Positions 36,501-44,624 of a stretch of 64,000 nt of DNA are shown in pieces. The stretch's first letter is position 1. Every line of letters begins with the position of its first letter. Below the pieces are notes generated by a model. It was not told where the DNA came from, did not search any database, and saw only the letters and a program-made list of their open reading frames with translations. The DNA is from Pseudoselenomonas ruminantium (GTDB lineage Bacteria; Bacillota; Negativicutes; Selenomonadales; Selenomonadaceae), in assembly GCF_900104055.1 (NCBI RefSeq), contig NZ_FNJQ01000008.1, positions 31,941 to 95,940 on the forward strand. Direction: 5' to 3'. The translations under genes and the position numbers were made by a program.

Positions 36501-36868
36501 TCATCGACCGCTTTGGTGAACCGAGCCAGGCCGTCATGAACCTTTTGGAAGTGGCCCGCATCAAGAACTATGCGCGTGAACTCAAGATCCGCACCATTGC
36601 GGAACTGCCCAAGGCCTTGGACCTATATATCCTGCCTGGCCATCGCCTGCCAGCAAAAGGCCTGATTGCCGTGGACAAGGTGCTGGGGCGCAGCATGCGT
36701 TCCCTGCCCGGGAAGAACGGCTACCGCTTTGCCCTGCAGGACAGTCAGAGAAAGAACATCGCTGATTTTGTGCTGCGGCTGCTGATGCTGGCCAAGGGCG
36801 AGGAAGAAGCCGCTCTGCAGAAGGGCGAAAAAACGAAGAACGCAACGAAAGTGAAAGTGAAGAAATAA
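33518..36868 (+). CDS. mfd: Transcription-repair coupling factor Mfd
   Basis: Mfd removes RNA polymerase stalled at lesions and recruits UvrA. The 1116-residue length is normal. Domains in order: UvrB-like N-terminal module (about 1-330), RNA-polymerase-interacting Tudor-like domain (about 420-490, [20 protein letters not shown]), translocase with Walker [17 protein letters not shown] and a DEEQ box ([13 protein letters not shown]), helicase C domain with [17 protein letters not shown], and C-terminal TRCF domain. ATG 33518 lies 7 bases after GAGG; a GTG 6 bases earlier is possible. The yabN-type methylase gene begins 1 bp after the stop. Confidence 0.96.
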   Translation: MNSLFAALSSNAGVKKLQACMQAKPQETLVYGLSNSQKHAILASAYEQAPQPLVIIVHSIEALQDWREDLLSLLPGTEVLELPELDMMTVQAQARSMERSARRMDVMVRLMRKDPVIVLAKATAAVQKGISRQDFARLSVSISMGEEIALEKLLQRLVQLGYEHADEVERIGQFSARGGIVDVYPINGENPVRIEFFGDEIDSLREFDLNTKRSLKNINSVTIMPLAQTDSAGQAEVFLSFLEGKGAVLFDEPMRLREQMRTMVRENPDIKSKVFSWENLLTSARENRVLYTAMLLQQVHGADAAQTISFTAPNVASFHRQMDLLMDEISRWLAQKQHILILLSEKSKADSLRELLARHRYPSLVIEEGAELRDDCVNIQVGRLINGFEMAAASLVVVTEKDIFGHAKRRAIRKDSKGEKLAHFRDIKPGDYVVHAGHGIGKYIGVETLEVGGIHKDYLHIKYGGDDKLYVPTEQVNLLQKYIGAEGEVPRLHRMGGTEWVKAKARAKKSVEDIAKQLIEIYAKRRQAKGFAFAPDDSSQHDFEDAFPYQETDDQLKAIAEIKADMEKEKPMDRLLCGDVGFGKTEVAIRAAYKAAMDGKQVAVLVPTTVLAQQHFQTFNARFMEFAPKVDVICRFRTLKEQKQTIEKVKMGQVDILIGTHAILNQNKVQFKNLGLLIVDEEQRFGVKQKDKIRKLSAGIDVLTLSATPIPRTLHMSLVGARDMSIIETPPADRFPVQTYVVEDNDAIIAGAIKREMKRGGQVYFVYNRVDTIDRMREKLEALVPDARIQTAHGQMPESLLERVMMDFYEGEYDILLATSIVENGLDVSNANTIIVYNADHFGLSQLYQMRGRVGRSHHMAFAYFVYQADKILTETAEKRLQAMKEFAELGAGFKIAMRDLEIRGAGNLLGSQQHGHIASVGFEMYCKLLEEAVDKLQHGEKEVAEVQPDPIIDLQIEAYIDGDYVSDAMHKIEIYQRIAAIRSNEEIGALCDELIDRFGEPSQAVMNLLEVARIKNYARELKIRTIAELPKALDLYILPGHRLPAKGLIAVDKVLGRSMRSLPGKNGYRFALQDSQRKNIADFVLRLLMLAKGEEEAALQKGEKTKNATKVKVKK

Positions 36869-36869
36869 T

Positions 36870-37559
36870 ATGGCAAAGATTACTGTTGTTGGCTTAGGCC
36901 CCGGCCATGCCGGCCTGATTACCCGGGAAAGCTGGGCGTTGATGGAGCAGGCCAAGCATTTGATCCTGCGCACGAAAATCCATCCTACCGTAGCGGCTTT
37001 GGATGAAGCCGGGATAACGTACACGACGTATGATGGCTTCTATGAGGAAGCGGCAGATTTTGAAACGCTCTATCGCAGCATTGCGGCGGACCTGCTGAAA
37101 AAGGCCGAGGCTTTGGGCGAATTGGTCTATGTGGTGCCGGGAAGCCCATTGGTGGCGGAGCGCACTGTGGTACTGCTGCGGGAGATGGCAAAAGATACGC
37201 ATGTGGAGGTCAGGATCCTGCCGGGCATGAGCTTTGTCGAGGTCATGTATACGCGCCTTGGCATCGATCCGGTGGAGGGATTGACCATCTTGGACGCCTT
37301 GGATATTGAAACCTTGAAGGAAACGCCGGCCCAGTCCCTGATCATCACGCAGGTCTACAGCCAGCCTATCGCTTCGGATGCCAAGCTGATGCTGATGGAT
37401 CTATACCCGGATGAATATGAGATTACCTATATCCACAATCTGGCCATGGAAGATGAGTCCATTCGGCAGATTCCGCTCTATGAACTCGATCGCCAGCCGG
37501 ACCTTGACCATTTGACCAGCCTTTATATCCGGCCTATACCGCGCAATAAAGCGGAATAA
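36870..37559 (+). CDS. Tetrapyrrole-methylase-domain protein, YabN N-terminal half only
   Basis: A 229-residue protein with the SAM-binding methylase fold: ITVVGLGPGHAGLITRESW at the start, VYVVPGSPLVAERTVVLL in the middle and ILPGMSFVEVMYTRLG. This is the N-terminal half of Bacillus YabN, which carries a MazG nucleotide pyrophosphohydrolase as its second half and lies near mfd. Here the protein stops after the methylase domain and no MazG sequence follows before the HIT gene. Substrate unknown even for YabN. Translation is probably coupled to mfd (1-bp gap). Whether the MazG half is encoded elsewhere cannot be seen. Confidence 0.82.
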   Translation: MAKITVVGLGPGHAGLITRESWALMEQAKHLILRTKIHPTVAALDEAGITYTTYDGFYEEAADFETLYRSIAADLLKKAEALGELVYVVPGSPLVAERTVVLLREMAKDTHVEVRILPGMSFVEVMYTRLGIDPVEGLTILDALDIETLKETPAQSLIITQVYSQPIASDAKLMLMDLYPDEYEITYIHNLAMEDESIRQIPLYELDRQPDLDHLTSLYIRPIPRNKAE

Positions 37560-37634
37560 ATTTTTTTGTAAGCAGGTATTTCGACATTTTTGTTGAATTT
37601 ATATCATATGTGATTTGCAAAGGAGGTGTAAATG

Positions 37635-37982
37635 ATGGCAGATTGTATTTTTTGCAAGATAGCAAATAAGGAAATCCCTTCCACGGTGGTTTACGAAGAT
37701 GAGCAGGTTTTGGCCTTTAAGGACCTGGAACCGCAGGCTCCGGTGCATGTGCTGGTGATTCCCAAAAAGCATGTGGCAAGCGTAGCAGAGCTTAAGCTTG
37801 AGGATAAAGAATTGGCCGCCCATATTCTGGTGGATGTGATTCCGCAGCTGGCGCGCGAGCTTGGCATAGCTGAAAAGGGCTTCCGTGTTGTCGCCAATAC
37901 CGGCGATGAAGGCGGTCAGACGGTCAAACATCTGCATTTCCATCTCTTAGGCGGTCGCTCCATGCAATGGCCCCCGGGTTGA
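37635..37982 (+). CDS. HIT family protein (Hint-like nucleoside phosphoramidase/hydrolase)
   Basis: A 115-residue protein of normal Hint length. It starts MADCIFCKIANKEIPS, with the CxxC of this subgroup, and ends with the histidine triad HLHFHLLGG. Family members hydrolyse AMP-linked amines or other nucleotide conjugates. Two ATG codons lie in tandem; the second (37635) is 8 bases after AGGAGG and gives the usual N-terminus. Solitary gene ahead of rpsU. Confidence 0.93.
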   Translation: MADCIFCKIANKEIPSTVVYEDEQVLAFKDLEPQAPVHVLVIPKKHVASVAELKLEDKELAAHILVDVIPQLARELGIAEKGFRVVANTGDEGGQTVKHLHFHLLGGRSMQWPPG

Positions 37983-38003
37983 TGATTTAATGCGAAGTTT
38001 GTG

Positions 38004-38033
38004 TTGACATAGGCGTGATTATTATTGTATAAT
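38004..38033 (+). promoter_or_regulatory. Promoter of rpsU
   Basis: TTGACA (38004-38009) and TATAAT (38028-38033), both consensus, are 18 bp apart. The start would fall near 38040, 50 bp ahead of the rpsU ATG. Confidence 0.87.
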
Positions 38034-38093
38034 AGCGTGGTGTAGTTTTGAAAAACACAAACTCCCAAGTTAAGTGGAGGGGGGGAAAAATAG

Positions 38094-38273
38094 ATGGCAA
38101 ACGAAATCAAAGTTGGTAAAAATGAATCAATCGATAGTGCTCTCCGCCGCTTCAAGCGCATGTCCCAGAAAGCTGGCACGCTGGCTGAAGTGAGAAAACG
38201 TGAACATTACGAGAAACCGAGCGTTCGCCGCAAGAAGAAATCTGAGGCCGCTCGTAAACGCAAGTTCAGATAA
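38094..38273 (+). CDS. rpsU: 30S ribosomal protein S21
   Basis: A 59-residue basic protein: [20 protein letters not shown], then [20 protein letters not shown] and a Lys/Arg-rich tail ending RKRKFR. This is the standard bacterial S21, which joins the 30S platform and helps initiation. A G-rich ribosome-binding site (GGAGGGGGGG) precedes the ATG. It has its own consensus promoter and a terminator, with yqeY next, as in many Firmicutes. Confidence 0.97.
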   Translation: MANEIKVGKNESIDSALRRFKRMSQKAGTLAEVRKREHYEKPSVRRKKKSEAARKRKFR

Positions 38274-38280
38274 TTTGCGC

Positions 38281-38320
38281 GAGACATCTGCAAGTCGCAA
38301 GATTTTCAGATGTCTCTTTT
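38281..38320 (+). terminator. Terminator between rpsU and yqeY
   Basis: A 10-bp perfect stem GAGACATCTG / CAGATGTCTC with a 16-nt loop is followed by TTTT. Read-through would give a bicistronic rpsU-yqeY message. Confidence 0.85.
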
Positions 38321-38353
38321 GCTATGTACAATTAGTATGAGAGGATGATTAGA

Positions 38354-38800
38354 ATGTCGTTGAAAGAACAGCTTACGGCTGATATGAAAGACGCCATGAA
38401 AAACAAAGAAAAGGATCGCCTGGCTGTAATCCGCATGGTACGCGGTGCCATTCGCCAGCAGGAAATTGACGGTCAGAAGGAACTCGGCGAAGACGATGTG
38501 ATTGCCGTCATCAGCAAGGAAGTCAAGATGCGCCGCGATTCCATCGAGGAGTTCAAGAAGGGCGGCCGCGAAGACCTCGTGGAAAAGACGCAGGCTGAAA
38601 TCGACGTGCTCATGCCGTATCTGCCGGCTCAGCTCTCCGAAGACGAAGTGCGCGAGCTGGTCAAGGCAGCCGTTGAGCAGACCGGTGCTGCTACGCCCAA
38701 GGATATGGGCAAGGTCATGGGCGTGCTGATGCCCAAGGTCAAAGGGCGTGCCGATGGCAAGATGGTCAATACGATCGTAAAGAGCTTCCTGCAGAACTGA
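38354..38800 (+). CDS. yqeY: YqeY/GatB-YqeY domain protein
   Basis: A 148-residue protein, the normal size. It begins LKEQLTADMKDAMKNKEKDR and ends GRADGKMVNTIVKSFL, both typical of YqeY, a helical protein related to the C-terminal tRNA-binding region of GatB. The precise role is unknown; binding to tRNA or ribosomes is suspected. The ATG at 38354 is 9 bases after GAGG; an ATG at 38345 is too close to that site. The neighbouring rpsU supports the call. Confidence 0.92.
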   Translation: MSLKEQLTADMKDAMKNKEKDRLAVIRMVRGAIRQQEIDGQKELGEDDVIAVISKEVKMRRDSIEEFKKGGREDLVEKTQAEIDVLMPYLPAQLSEDEVRELVKAAVEQTGAATPKDMGKVMGVLMPKVKGRADGKMVNTIVKSFLQN

Positions 38801-38806
38801 TAAGAC

Positions 38807-38889
38807 GCCCGTGGGGGCTGGTAATATTTTTCCTTCGCTTAGGCAAGCTTGCCAAACGCTACGGAAAAACACCACCAGCCCCCACGGGC
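38807..38889. repeat. 83-bp hairpin element with internal palindrome, copy C
   Basis: A perfect 16-bp outer stem (GCCCGTGGGGGCTGGT / ACCAGCCCCCACGGGC) encloses a second 7-bp stem TTTTTCC/GGAAAAA. The loop contains the 12-bp palindrome GGCAAGCTTGCC (38842-38853). It follows yqeY by 6 bp. A related half copy, with the shared string GCTGGTAATATTTTT, lies at 62381. It may end the yqeY transcript, but it has no T-run of the usual kind. Confidence 0.8.
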
Positions 38890-38967
38890 TTAATGCGTTG
38901 TAATCGCTAATATAGGGCAGGATTTTTATGGTTGATTGTGGAAATAAATAGCCAAGGGGGTGAGTTT

Positions 38968-39600
38968 ATGGATGCGGTGATTGATATGCCGGTGCTGCAG
39001 ATGCTGTTGCTGGTCATCATGTTTCTGGCCATTATGGTGGAGATTAAGACCGGCGGCATGGGGGCTGGCATTTTATTAGGGCTGGTGGCTGCCGGTGTGT
39101 TCTGGGGCAGTCAGTATGTGAAGGGGCTGGTGTCGCTTTATCAGATTGCCATTTTTATGGGCGGTATTATCTGTATTATCGTGGAAATGCTCTTGCCGAC
39201 GGTAGGCCTTTTGGCAGGGCTCGGCGTGGCGGCCATGCTCTACAGCGTGGTGCTCGCGCTGGGCGGCGATATCCATGCGCTCTATGCCATGCTGATTTCC
39301 TTTGTGGCGGCAATCGTGATCTTTGCGCTGATCGTGAAGCGGCTGCCGTCGAGCAGGCTTTGGAATAAGGTTGTGCTGAAGGATGAAAGCCGCAGTGAGC
39401 GCGGCTTTGTGAGTGCGGAGCCGCGACAGGAGCTTCTTGGAACTGTGGGGGAAGTGCTTACGGAACTGCGGCCTTCGGGGAGTGTACGGCTTAATGGGAA
39501 ACCGGTTGATGTGGTTTCTGAGGGGGCATTCGTGCCCAAAGGCTCGCAAGTTCAGGTCGTTGATGTACAAGGTAATAGAGTTGTGGTTCGGCAAGTTTGA
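38968..39600 (+). CDS. NfeD-family membrane protein (short form without protease domain)
   Basis: A 210-residue protein with about four to five membrane segments (20-130) and a soluble C-terminal OB-fold domain (about 145-210; LLGTVGEVLTELRPSGSVRL and DVVSEGAFVPKGSQVQVV are typical of NfeD). The long form carries a ClpP-type serine protease; this one lacks it. NfeD proteins work with flotillin/stomatin-type partners, and floA follows at once. The ATG at 38968 is preceded by AAGGGGGTG; the frame is open further upstream without a ribosome-binding site. Confidence 0.9.
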   Translation: MDAVIDMPVLQMLLLVIMFLAIMVEIKTGGMGAGILLGLVAAGVFWGSQYVKGLVSLYQIAIFMGGIICIIVEMLLPTVGLLAGLGVAAMLYSVVLALGGDIHALYAMLISFVAAIVIFALIVKRLPSSRLWNKVVLKDESRSERGFVSAEPRQELLGTVGEVLTELRPSGSVRLNGKPVDVVSEGAFVPKGSQVQVVDVQGNRVVVRQV

Positions 39601-39646
39601 GCGCTGGGCAACGATATACCTTTATGGATTCGATGCGGGACGAAAA

Positions 39647-39693
39647 GCCTTCCCCTTGAGGGGAAGGTGGGCGCGAAGCGCTCGGATGAGGTG
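39647..39693 (+). repeat. Short dispersed repeat, copy 1
   Basis: It reads GCCTTCCCCTTGAGGGGAAG, then GTGG, a small hairpin GCGCGAAGCGCTC, and GGATGAGGTG. The first part is itself a hairpin (CCTTCCCC/GGGGAAGG). Copies 2 and 3 are at 41628 and 62305. It ends 3 bases before the floA ribosome-binding site. Confidence 0.85.
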
Positions 39694-39713
39694 TTTAAGG
39701 AGGTTTTGCATTT

Positions 39714-40715
39714 ATGAGTGGTTTGATTGGAACAGGTTTTTTGTTAGTCCTTATCATTGCTTTTATCATGGTATTCCTGCATTTCGTGCCGATTGGTTTG
39801 TGGATTTCGGCGTTGGCGGCCAATGTCCGAGTCGGCATCATGACTTTGGTTGGTATGCGGATGCGGCGGGTGCCGCCAAATAAGATTATCCTGCCTCTTA
39901 TCAAGGCCAATAAGGCTGGTCTTGATGTGGCGGTCAATCAGCTTGAGGCGCATTATCTGGCGGGCGGCAATGTGGATAAGGTCGTGGATGCCCTTATCGC
40001 GGCGCACCGGGCGCAGATCCCTCTGCCCTTTGAGCGTTCGGCGGCCATTGACCTGGCCGGGCGTGATGTGCTCGAAGCCGTGCAGATGAGTGTCAATCCG
40101 AAGGTCATCGAGACGCCGGTGGTTTCGGCCGTGGCCAAGAATGGCATCGAGCTCAAGATCAAGGCGCGCGTTACGGTGCGGGCTAATATCGACCGACTGG
40201 TCGGTGGTGCGGGCGAGCCGACGATCATTGCCCGTGTGGGCGAAGGTATCGTCACGACGGTCGGTTCTTCCGAAAGTCATAATGATGTGTTGGCCAACCC
40301 CGATGATATTTCCAAGACGGTGCTGGGCAAAGGCCTGGATGCCGGTACGGCCTTTGAGATTCTCTCGATTGATATCGCGGATGTGGATGTCGGACGCAAT
40401 ATCGGTGCGGAACTGCAGACCGATCAGGCGGAAGCCGATAAGCGTATTGCGCAGGCCAAGGCCGAGGAGCGCCGCGCCATGGCTGTGGCCAAGGAGCAGG
40501 AAATGAAGGCCTATACGCAGGAAATGGAAGCCAAGGTTGTCGAAGCCCAGGCCGAAGTGCCCCATGCGATGGCGCAGGCTCTGCGCGAAGGCAAGCTCGG
40601 CGTTATGGATTATTACAATCTCAACAATGTGCAGGCGGATACGGATATGCGCAATGCCATCAGCACAGGCAGTGGTGCCGGGAAACTGCAGGCGCCGCAG
40701 GCATCTGTAAAATAA
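39714..40715 (+). CDS. floA: Flotillin-like protein FloA
   Basis: A 333-residue FloA of normal length. An N-terminal membrane hairpin or helix (about 5-27) leads to an SPFH-type domain ([20 protein letters not shown], then [19 protein letters not shown]) and a coiled-coil region rich in Glu/Ala ([20 protein letters not shown]). FloA assembles in functional membrane microdomains. It follows the nfeD gene as in Bacillus (yqeZ-floA-yqfB), and a small gene with one membrane helix comes next. ATG behind AAGGAGG. Confidence 0.95.
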   Translation: MSGLIGTGFLLVLIIAFIMVFLHFVPIGLWISALAANVRVGIMTLVGMRMRRVPPNKIILPLIKANKAGLDVAVNQLEAHYLAGGNVDKVVDALIAAHRAQIPLPFERSAAIDLAGRDVLEAVQMSVNPKVIETPVVSAVAKNGIELKIKARVTVRANIDRLVGGAGEPTIIARVGEGIVTTVGSSESHNDVLANPDDISKTVLGKGLDAGTAFEILSIDIADVDVGRNIGAELQTDQAEADKRIAQAKAEERRAMAVAKEQEMKAYTQEMEAKVVEAQAEVPHAMAQALREGKLGVMDYYNLNNVQADTDMRNAISTGSGAGKLQAPQASVK

Positions 40716-40728
40716 GGGGGGGATTCCC

Positions 40729-41151
40729 ATGGATTCCTTTTGGGTGATCGTCCTCTTTATCCTCTTTGCCATCTTTTCCGATAAGAAGGGTGGGAAAAAG
40801 CCTGTACCCAAGCGGCGCACGCCGGATTTGCCGCGCCGCCCGCTGCCGGATATCATGCAGCCGCGCCGGGAGCGAATCGAGATTCCGGAACTGCGCGGTG
40901 CGCCGCCGCAGCCTCAAGTGGTGACCATGCCGCAGGTGCAGGAACGCGATGAGATACTTGCAGAGCAGCAGCGCTATCAGGAGATGCTGCGCCGCAAGAA
41001 ACGGCAGCAGCGGCAGGAGCAGGCTGCAAGCCAGTCGGAAAAAGCAGCTGCCGCGCTCCAGAACAGACCGTCTGCCATAGGACTGAATACCCTGCAGCAG
41101 GCCGTTATCTGGTCGGAAATCCTGAGCAAACCCCGTGCTTATCGAAAATAA
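40729..41151 (+). CDS. Small single-span membrane protein downstream of floA, unknown function
   Basis: A 140-residue protein starting with one hydrophobic helix (MDSFWVIVLFILFAIFSDKK) followed by a basic, Pro/Arg-rich linker (RRTPDLPRRPLPDIMQPRRE) and a Gln/Arg-rich coiled stretch (about 75-110). I recognise no family. It is the third gene after nfeD and floA, 13 bp from floA, so it may belong to the same microdomain system. The length and composition differ from Bacillus YqfB. Ribosome-binding site AAGGGGGG. Confidence 0.65.
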   Translation: MDSFWVIVLFILFAIFSDKKGGKKPVPKRRTPDLPRRPLPDIMQPRRERIEIPELRGAPPQPQVVTMPQVQERDEILAEQQRYQEMLRRKKRQQRQEQAASQSEKAAAALQNRPSAIGLNTLQQAVIWSEILSKPRAYRK

Positions 41152-41303
41152 TAGGGGGCAATCGGGGTTAAAGCCTTGTTTTTTCCCGAAAACCCTTGAT
41201 TTTTCGCGGGTTTTCTGTTAAATTCTCTTATAGCGGGGTGCAAGCCCCAAGGCCCGCGGCGTGCCGCGGGATCGCAATAATCTTCTTTAAGGAGGCTACG
41301 CTC

Positions 41304-41576
41304 ATGAATAAAACTGAATTGGTAGCTAATATCGCCGAAAAATCCGGTCTGACGAAAAAAGATGCTGAAAAGGCTCTGGGTGCTTTCTTTGAAAGCGTGC
41401 AGCAGGCTCTGATCGAAGGCGATCGCGTACAGCTGATCGGCTTTGGTACGTTTGAAGTGAAAGAACGCGCCGCTCGCAAAGGCCGCAACCCGCAGACGGG
41501 CAAGGAAATCGAGATTCCGGCAGCAAAGAATCCGGTGTTCAAGGCTGGCAAGGCTCTGAAGGACGCTGTGAACTGA
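41304..41576 (+). CDS. hup: HU-type DNA-binding protein
   Basis: A 90-residue histone-like protein of standard length: [20 protein letters not shown] at the start and the DNA-gripping arm [20 protein letters not shown] with the conserved RNPxTG. HU bends and compacts DNA. The ATG follows AAGGAGG. A likely promoter lies at 41196-41223 (TTGATT, 16 bp, TTAAAT). A strong terminator follows the gene. Confidence 0.96.
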   Translation: MNKTELVANIAEKSGLTKKDAEKALGAFFESVQQALIEGDRVQLIGFGTFEVKERAARKGRNPQTGKEIEIPAAKNPVFKAGKALKDAVN

Positions 41577-41593
41577 TTAGAAGAATATGTGGA

Positions 41594-41619
41594 CCGTGCT
41601 CCTAGTGAGCACGGTTTTT
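41594..41619 (+). terminator. Terminator after the HU gene
   Basis: The stem CCGTGCTC / GAGCACGG with loop CTAGT is followed by T5. Confidence 0.9.
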
Positions 41620-41627
41620 GTGTTTAA

Positions 41628-41709
41628 GCCTTCCCCTTGAGGGGGCGGCGAAGCCGCGGGAGTCCGGTGGACTCCCCGGGCAAGGGACCGTAAAACGGTG
41701 GATGAGGTG
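41628..41709 (+). repeat. Short dispersed repeat, copy 2 with enlarged centre
   Basis: It starts GCCTTCCCCTTGAGGGGGCG and ends GGATGAGGTG like copies 1 and 3. The centre is longer and has its own inverted parts (GCGGCGAAGCCGC, GAGTCCGGTGGACTC). It ends 5 bases before the SDR start codon, so it contributes the leader of that gene. Confidence 0.78.
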
Positions 41710-41714
41710 TTTTA

Positions 41715-42458
41715 ATGAATAAACGAATCCTGATTTCCGGCGGCACGTCCGGAATTGGCCTGGCGGCAGCACGGTTATTCCTGGACGCAGGTGCCAGGGT
41801 GGCACTGATGGGGCGGGATATCAATCGCGGCAAGCAGGCGCTCAAAGAGCTGGAAGCTGGTGAGCAGGTCATATTCGTGCAGGGAGATGTAAGCAGCTTG
41901 CAGGATTGTCAGCAGGCTATTGAGCAGGTGACATCTGCATGGGGCGGCCTCGATGTGCTGGTCAATTCGGCCGGCATCTATGTGGAAGGCGCCATTGAGG
42001 ATATGACGGAAGTGCAGATTGCGCAAGTGCTGGATATCAATGTCAAGGGAACCTATTATCTGACGCAGGCGGCTGTGCTCTATCTCAAGGAATCACGGGG
42101 CAATATCGTCAACGTGGCATCCGATGCGGGGGTGCATGGTAACTACTATTGCAGTCTCTATTGTGCCAGCAAGGGCGCCGTTGTGATGTTTACCCGGGCT
42201 TTGGCGTTGGAGCTGGCTGGTTTCGGCGTGCGCGTCAATGCCATTGCGCCGGGCGATATCATGACACCGCTGACTGAAAAGCAGCTGCAGGCGGCGTCTG
42301 ACCGGGAAAACGCCTTGCGGGAGATGGCCTCAGTCTATCCTTTAGGACGTATCGGCACGCCGCAGGAAGCGGCAGCGGCCATCAAATTTTTGGCATCTTC
42401 AGAAGCTGGTTTTATCACAGGTACGATTTTAAATGTTGATGGTGGTTTGACGGCTTAA
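41715..42458 (+). CDS. Short-chain dehydrogenase/reductase (SDR), FabG-like
   Basis: A 247-residue classical SDR. The NAD(P) motif is SGGTSGIGLAAARL (TGxxxGIG type), with NSAG in LVNSAGIYVEGA. The catalytic Ser/Tyr/Lys are in the YCSLYCASKGAVVMF region (YxxxK: Y151-K155 approximately). It ends with the FITGTILNVDGGLTA typical of FabG-type enzymes. The ATG is weakly preceded by GATGAGGTG of the dispersed repeat, which may serve as ribosome-binding site. The substrate cannot be told; no fatty-acid genes are adjacent. Confidence 0.87.
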   Translation: MNKRILISGGTSGIGLAAARLFLDAGARVALMGRDINRGKQALKELEAGEQVIFVQGDVSSLQDCQQAIEQVTSAWGGLDVLVNSAGIYVEGAIEDMTEVQIAQVLDINVKGTYYLTQAAVLYLKESRGNIVNVASDAGVHGNYYCSLYCASKGAVVMFTRALALELAGFGVRVNAIAPGDIMTPLTEKQLQAASDRENALREMASVYPLGRIGTPQEAAAAIKFLASSEAGFITGTILNVDGGLTA

Positions 42459-42510
42459 ATTGTGTTACAATGAGCAGGTGTGAATTTCGTAAGTGCAGGA
42501 GGTGTGGCTG

Positions 42511-43632
42511 ATGACCGGGAAAAAAATCATGATATTGACGGCATCCATCGGCTCGGGACATATCAAGGCGGCAGAGGCGGTAGCCGAGGAGCTGCAGCAC
42601 CAGCAGCCGGCAGCACAGATTGTCACCGTGGATTTTATGGCTCGTTCCACATCGTTCTGGCATTGGCTTACGAAGAAGCTCTACTTGGAGATGCTGAACT
42701 TCGTGCCCAATCTCTATGACGTGTTCTATAAGCTTTCGAGTTCGGAGATGGGGGCCAGCTGCGGCAAGAATATGTTTGCTTATTTCATGCTGCCAGTATT
42801 CTGCCGCCTGTATAAAGAACACCGGCCGAATTATGTCATCTGCACCCATCCGTTCCCGGCGGAGACGGTTTCGCTCTGGAAGGAGCGGGAACACAGCGAT
42901 CTGCCACTGTCGGTGGTGATGACGGATTATTCGCTGCATCAGATGTGGCTTTGCCGTGGTGTCGATCATTATTTTATGGCTACTGAGGCCATGGAACAGG
43001 GCATGCTGCAGCAAGGCTTTGCGTCGGAAACATTGCATGCCACAGGTATTCCAATCAGCCGGGGGCTGCAGGATTTGCCGGTGCAGGCAGAATTGCGGCG
43101 GCAGCTGGACATTGCCCCGGAGCGCAAGGTCATCATGCTGATGGGCGGCGGTTTGGGCTTGGGCGGCATCGAAAAAAATCTGCAGGAGCTGGAAAAACTG
43201 GTCCAGCCGCTGACGCTGCTGGTAATTGCCGGCCGCAATGAGCAGCTTCTGCAGCGGGTACAGGATTTTGCCGCAGGTTCCCGTCATGATATGCGCATCT
43301 GGGGTTATACGGACGAAGCGCGGAAACTGATGGGGGCGGCGGACCTGTTGATCACCAAGCCGGGGGCGCTGACCATCAGTGAGGCCTTTGCCCTGGGCAC
43401 GCCAATGCTCTTGCATGATCCCATTCCGGGGCCGGAAACGGAAAATGCCGTCTATGCCACGAGGCATGGGGCTGCCATTTGGCTGCATCCGGGGGAAAGG
43501 CTTTCCCCCGCCGTAGAGGAGATCTTTGCTGGCGAAACGTTATCCAGGATGCGGGAGCGGGCCTTGGCCTGTGCCAAACCGTTGGCCAGCCAGAAAATCG
43601 TGAAAATAATTTTGCAGTCGGCAGGTTTTTGA
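42511..43632 (+). CDS. MGDG synthase/UgtP-like glycosyltransferase
   Basis: A 373-residue GT28-family enzyme. The N-terminal domain opens KIMILTASIGSGHIKAAEAV, the start typical of processive diacylglycerol glycosyltransferases and related MurG-like enzymes. The C-terminal donor-binding half has MLMGGGLGLGGIEKNL and LLITKPGALTISEAFALGTP. It probably adds sugar to a lipid acceptor on the inner face of the membrane, for example a glycolipid. The ATG at 42511 is 7 bases after AGGAGGT. The acceptor is not certain. Confidence 0.88.
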   Translation: MTGKKIMILTASIGSGHIKAAEAVAEELQHQQPAAQIVTVDFMARSTSFWHWLTKKLYLEMLNFVPNLYDVFYKLSSSEMGASCGKNMFAYFMLPVFCRLYKEHRPNYVICTHPFPAETVSLWKEREHSDLPLSVVMTDYSLHQMWLCRGVDHYFMATEAMEQGMLQQGFASETLHATGIPISRGLQDLPVQAELRRQLDIAPERKVIMLMGGGLGLGGIEKNLQELEKLVQPLTLLVIAGRNEQLLQRVQDFAAGSRHDMRIWGYTDEARKLMGAADLLITKPGALTISEAFALGTPMLLHDPIPGPETENAVYATRHGAAIWLHPGERLSPAVEEIFAGETLSRMRERALACAKPLASQKIVKIILQSAGF

Positions 43633-43704
43633 CAAGTAAATAGGGAATATTATAGTTGCGGGTTTCACAAGGGTTGGCAATTTGTGGAAGAGATTGGTGA
43701 TAAC

Positions 43705-44178
43705 ATGGCTGTATTTCAATTGCAGAAGGATGGCTCCAATAATTTCATATGTCCAAAATGCGGCCGGTCCTTGCATTTCGAGGATGGTAAGGCCGTGCAG
43801 ATTGTCGGCGGACGGGCGGATATGTCATCGATCCTGCCCAAATATGAATGCCATCACTGCGGCATATACTTTCAGGAACTGTTGGGGTCGGGGTTCTATG
43901 ACGAGCATGACCTGCCCAAGGGCAGCGGACCGCAGAACAAGGCGAACTGGATTCCCACCGGGGATCTGAAGCCTGTGGAACTGAAACGGGATGCAAACAA
44001 CAAGTGCAAATGCCCCCGCTGCGGGGATATGATGGATTATGTGGAAGGACAGGCCGTGCGTTTGGTCAATGGCCGTCCGGATATGGAGAATGTGAAGGAC
44101 CATTTCCATTGCAGCAATTGTGATTCCTATTTTCGCCGGATTGCCACCACAAATTATTTCCAATGGTCGGAAAAGTAG
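43705..44178 (+). CDS. Duplicated zinc-ribbon protein of unknown function
   Basis: A 157-residue protein made of two copies of one module. The first has ICPKCGRSLHFEDGKAVQIV, GRADM and ECHHCGIYF; the second has CPRCGDMMDYVEGQAVRLVN, GRPDM and HCSNCDSYF. Each has two CxxC pairs about 45 residues apart, so each should bind one zinc, and the GxAV-V-GRxDM core between them is shared. I do not recognise the family. The start may instead be GTG 43684. No operon partner is evident; divIC follows after 76 bp. Confidence 0.72.
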   Translation: MAVFQLQKDGSNNFICPKCGRSLHFEDGKAVQIVGGRADMSSILPKYECHHCGIYFQELLGSGFYDEHDLPKGSGPQNKANWIPTGDLKPVELKRDANNKCKCPRCGDMMDYVEGQAVRLVNGRPDMENVKDHFHCSNCDSYFRRIATTNYFQWSEK

Positions 44179-44254
44179 ATTAGTCTTGCCATGGGAAACA
44201 TTTGCGGTTATTATAGAGTAGATTGAGTTTTAGCTTTGGCGAGGAGGGAGAAGG

Positions 44255-44542
44255 ATGAAAGCAAGACGGGAAAGACGGGGAATCAATTGGTTTGCCTTGA
44301 TCATGCTGGCAATCATTGTTTATTTTTCCTCCATCCTCATCTCTCAGCAGGTCTATTTGAGCCAGGCAGCCGATGATTATGCGGCGGCCAAGGCCAGGCT
44401 GGAAGCTGCGCAGAAGGAAAATGCGGCTCTCAAAGAGGAGACGAAGCAGCTCAATGAACTCGGGTATATCGAGAAGATTGCCCGGGAAGAACTGGGGATG
44501 ACCAGAGCGGGGGAACTGCCCTACAGCACCGGTCATAAATAA
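44255..44542 (+). CDS. divIC: Septum formation initiator DivIC/FtsB-like
   Basis: A 95-residue bitopic protein: short basic cytoplasmic start (MKARRERRG), one membrane helix (about 11-33), a leucine/alanine-rich coiled coil (about 35-68) and the family ending GYIEKIAREELGMTRAGEL. It forms the division complex with FtsL and DivIB. The following genes, S1 protein, tilS, hpt and ftsH, match the Bacillus order divIC-yabR-(spoIIE)-tilS-hpt-ftsH without spoIIE. ATG behind GAGGAGGGAG. Confidence 0.92.
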   Translation: MKARRERRGINWFALIMLAIIVYFSSILISQQVYLSQAADDYAAAKARLEAAQKENAALKEETKQLNELGYIEKIAREELGMTRAGELPYSTGHK

Positions 44543-44624
44543 GCTTGTATATCTTGACACCCGCAAGTTGTCAAGGGTATAATATTTTTTGTATTTTTAA
44601 ATACTCTAAGGAGGAAGAATTAAT

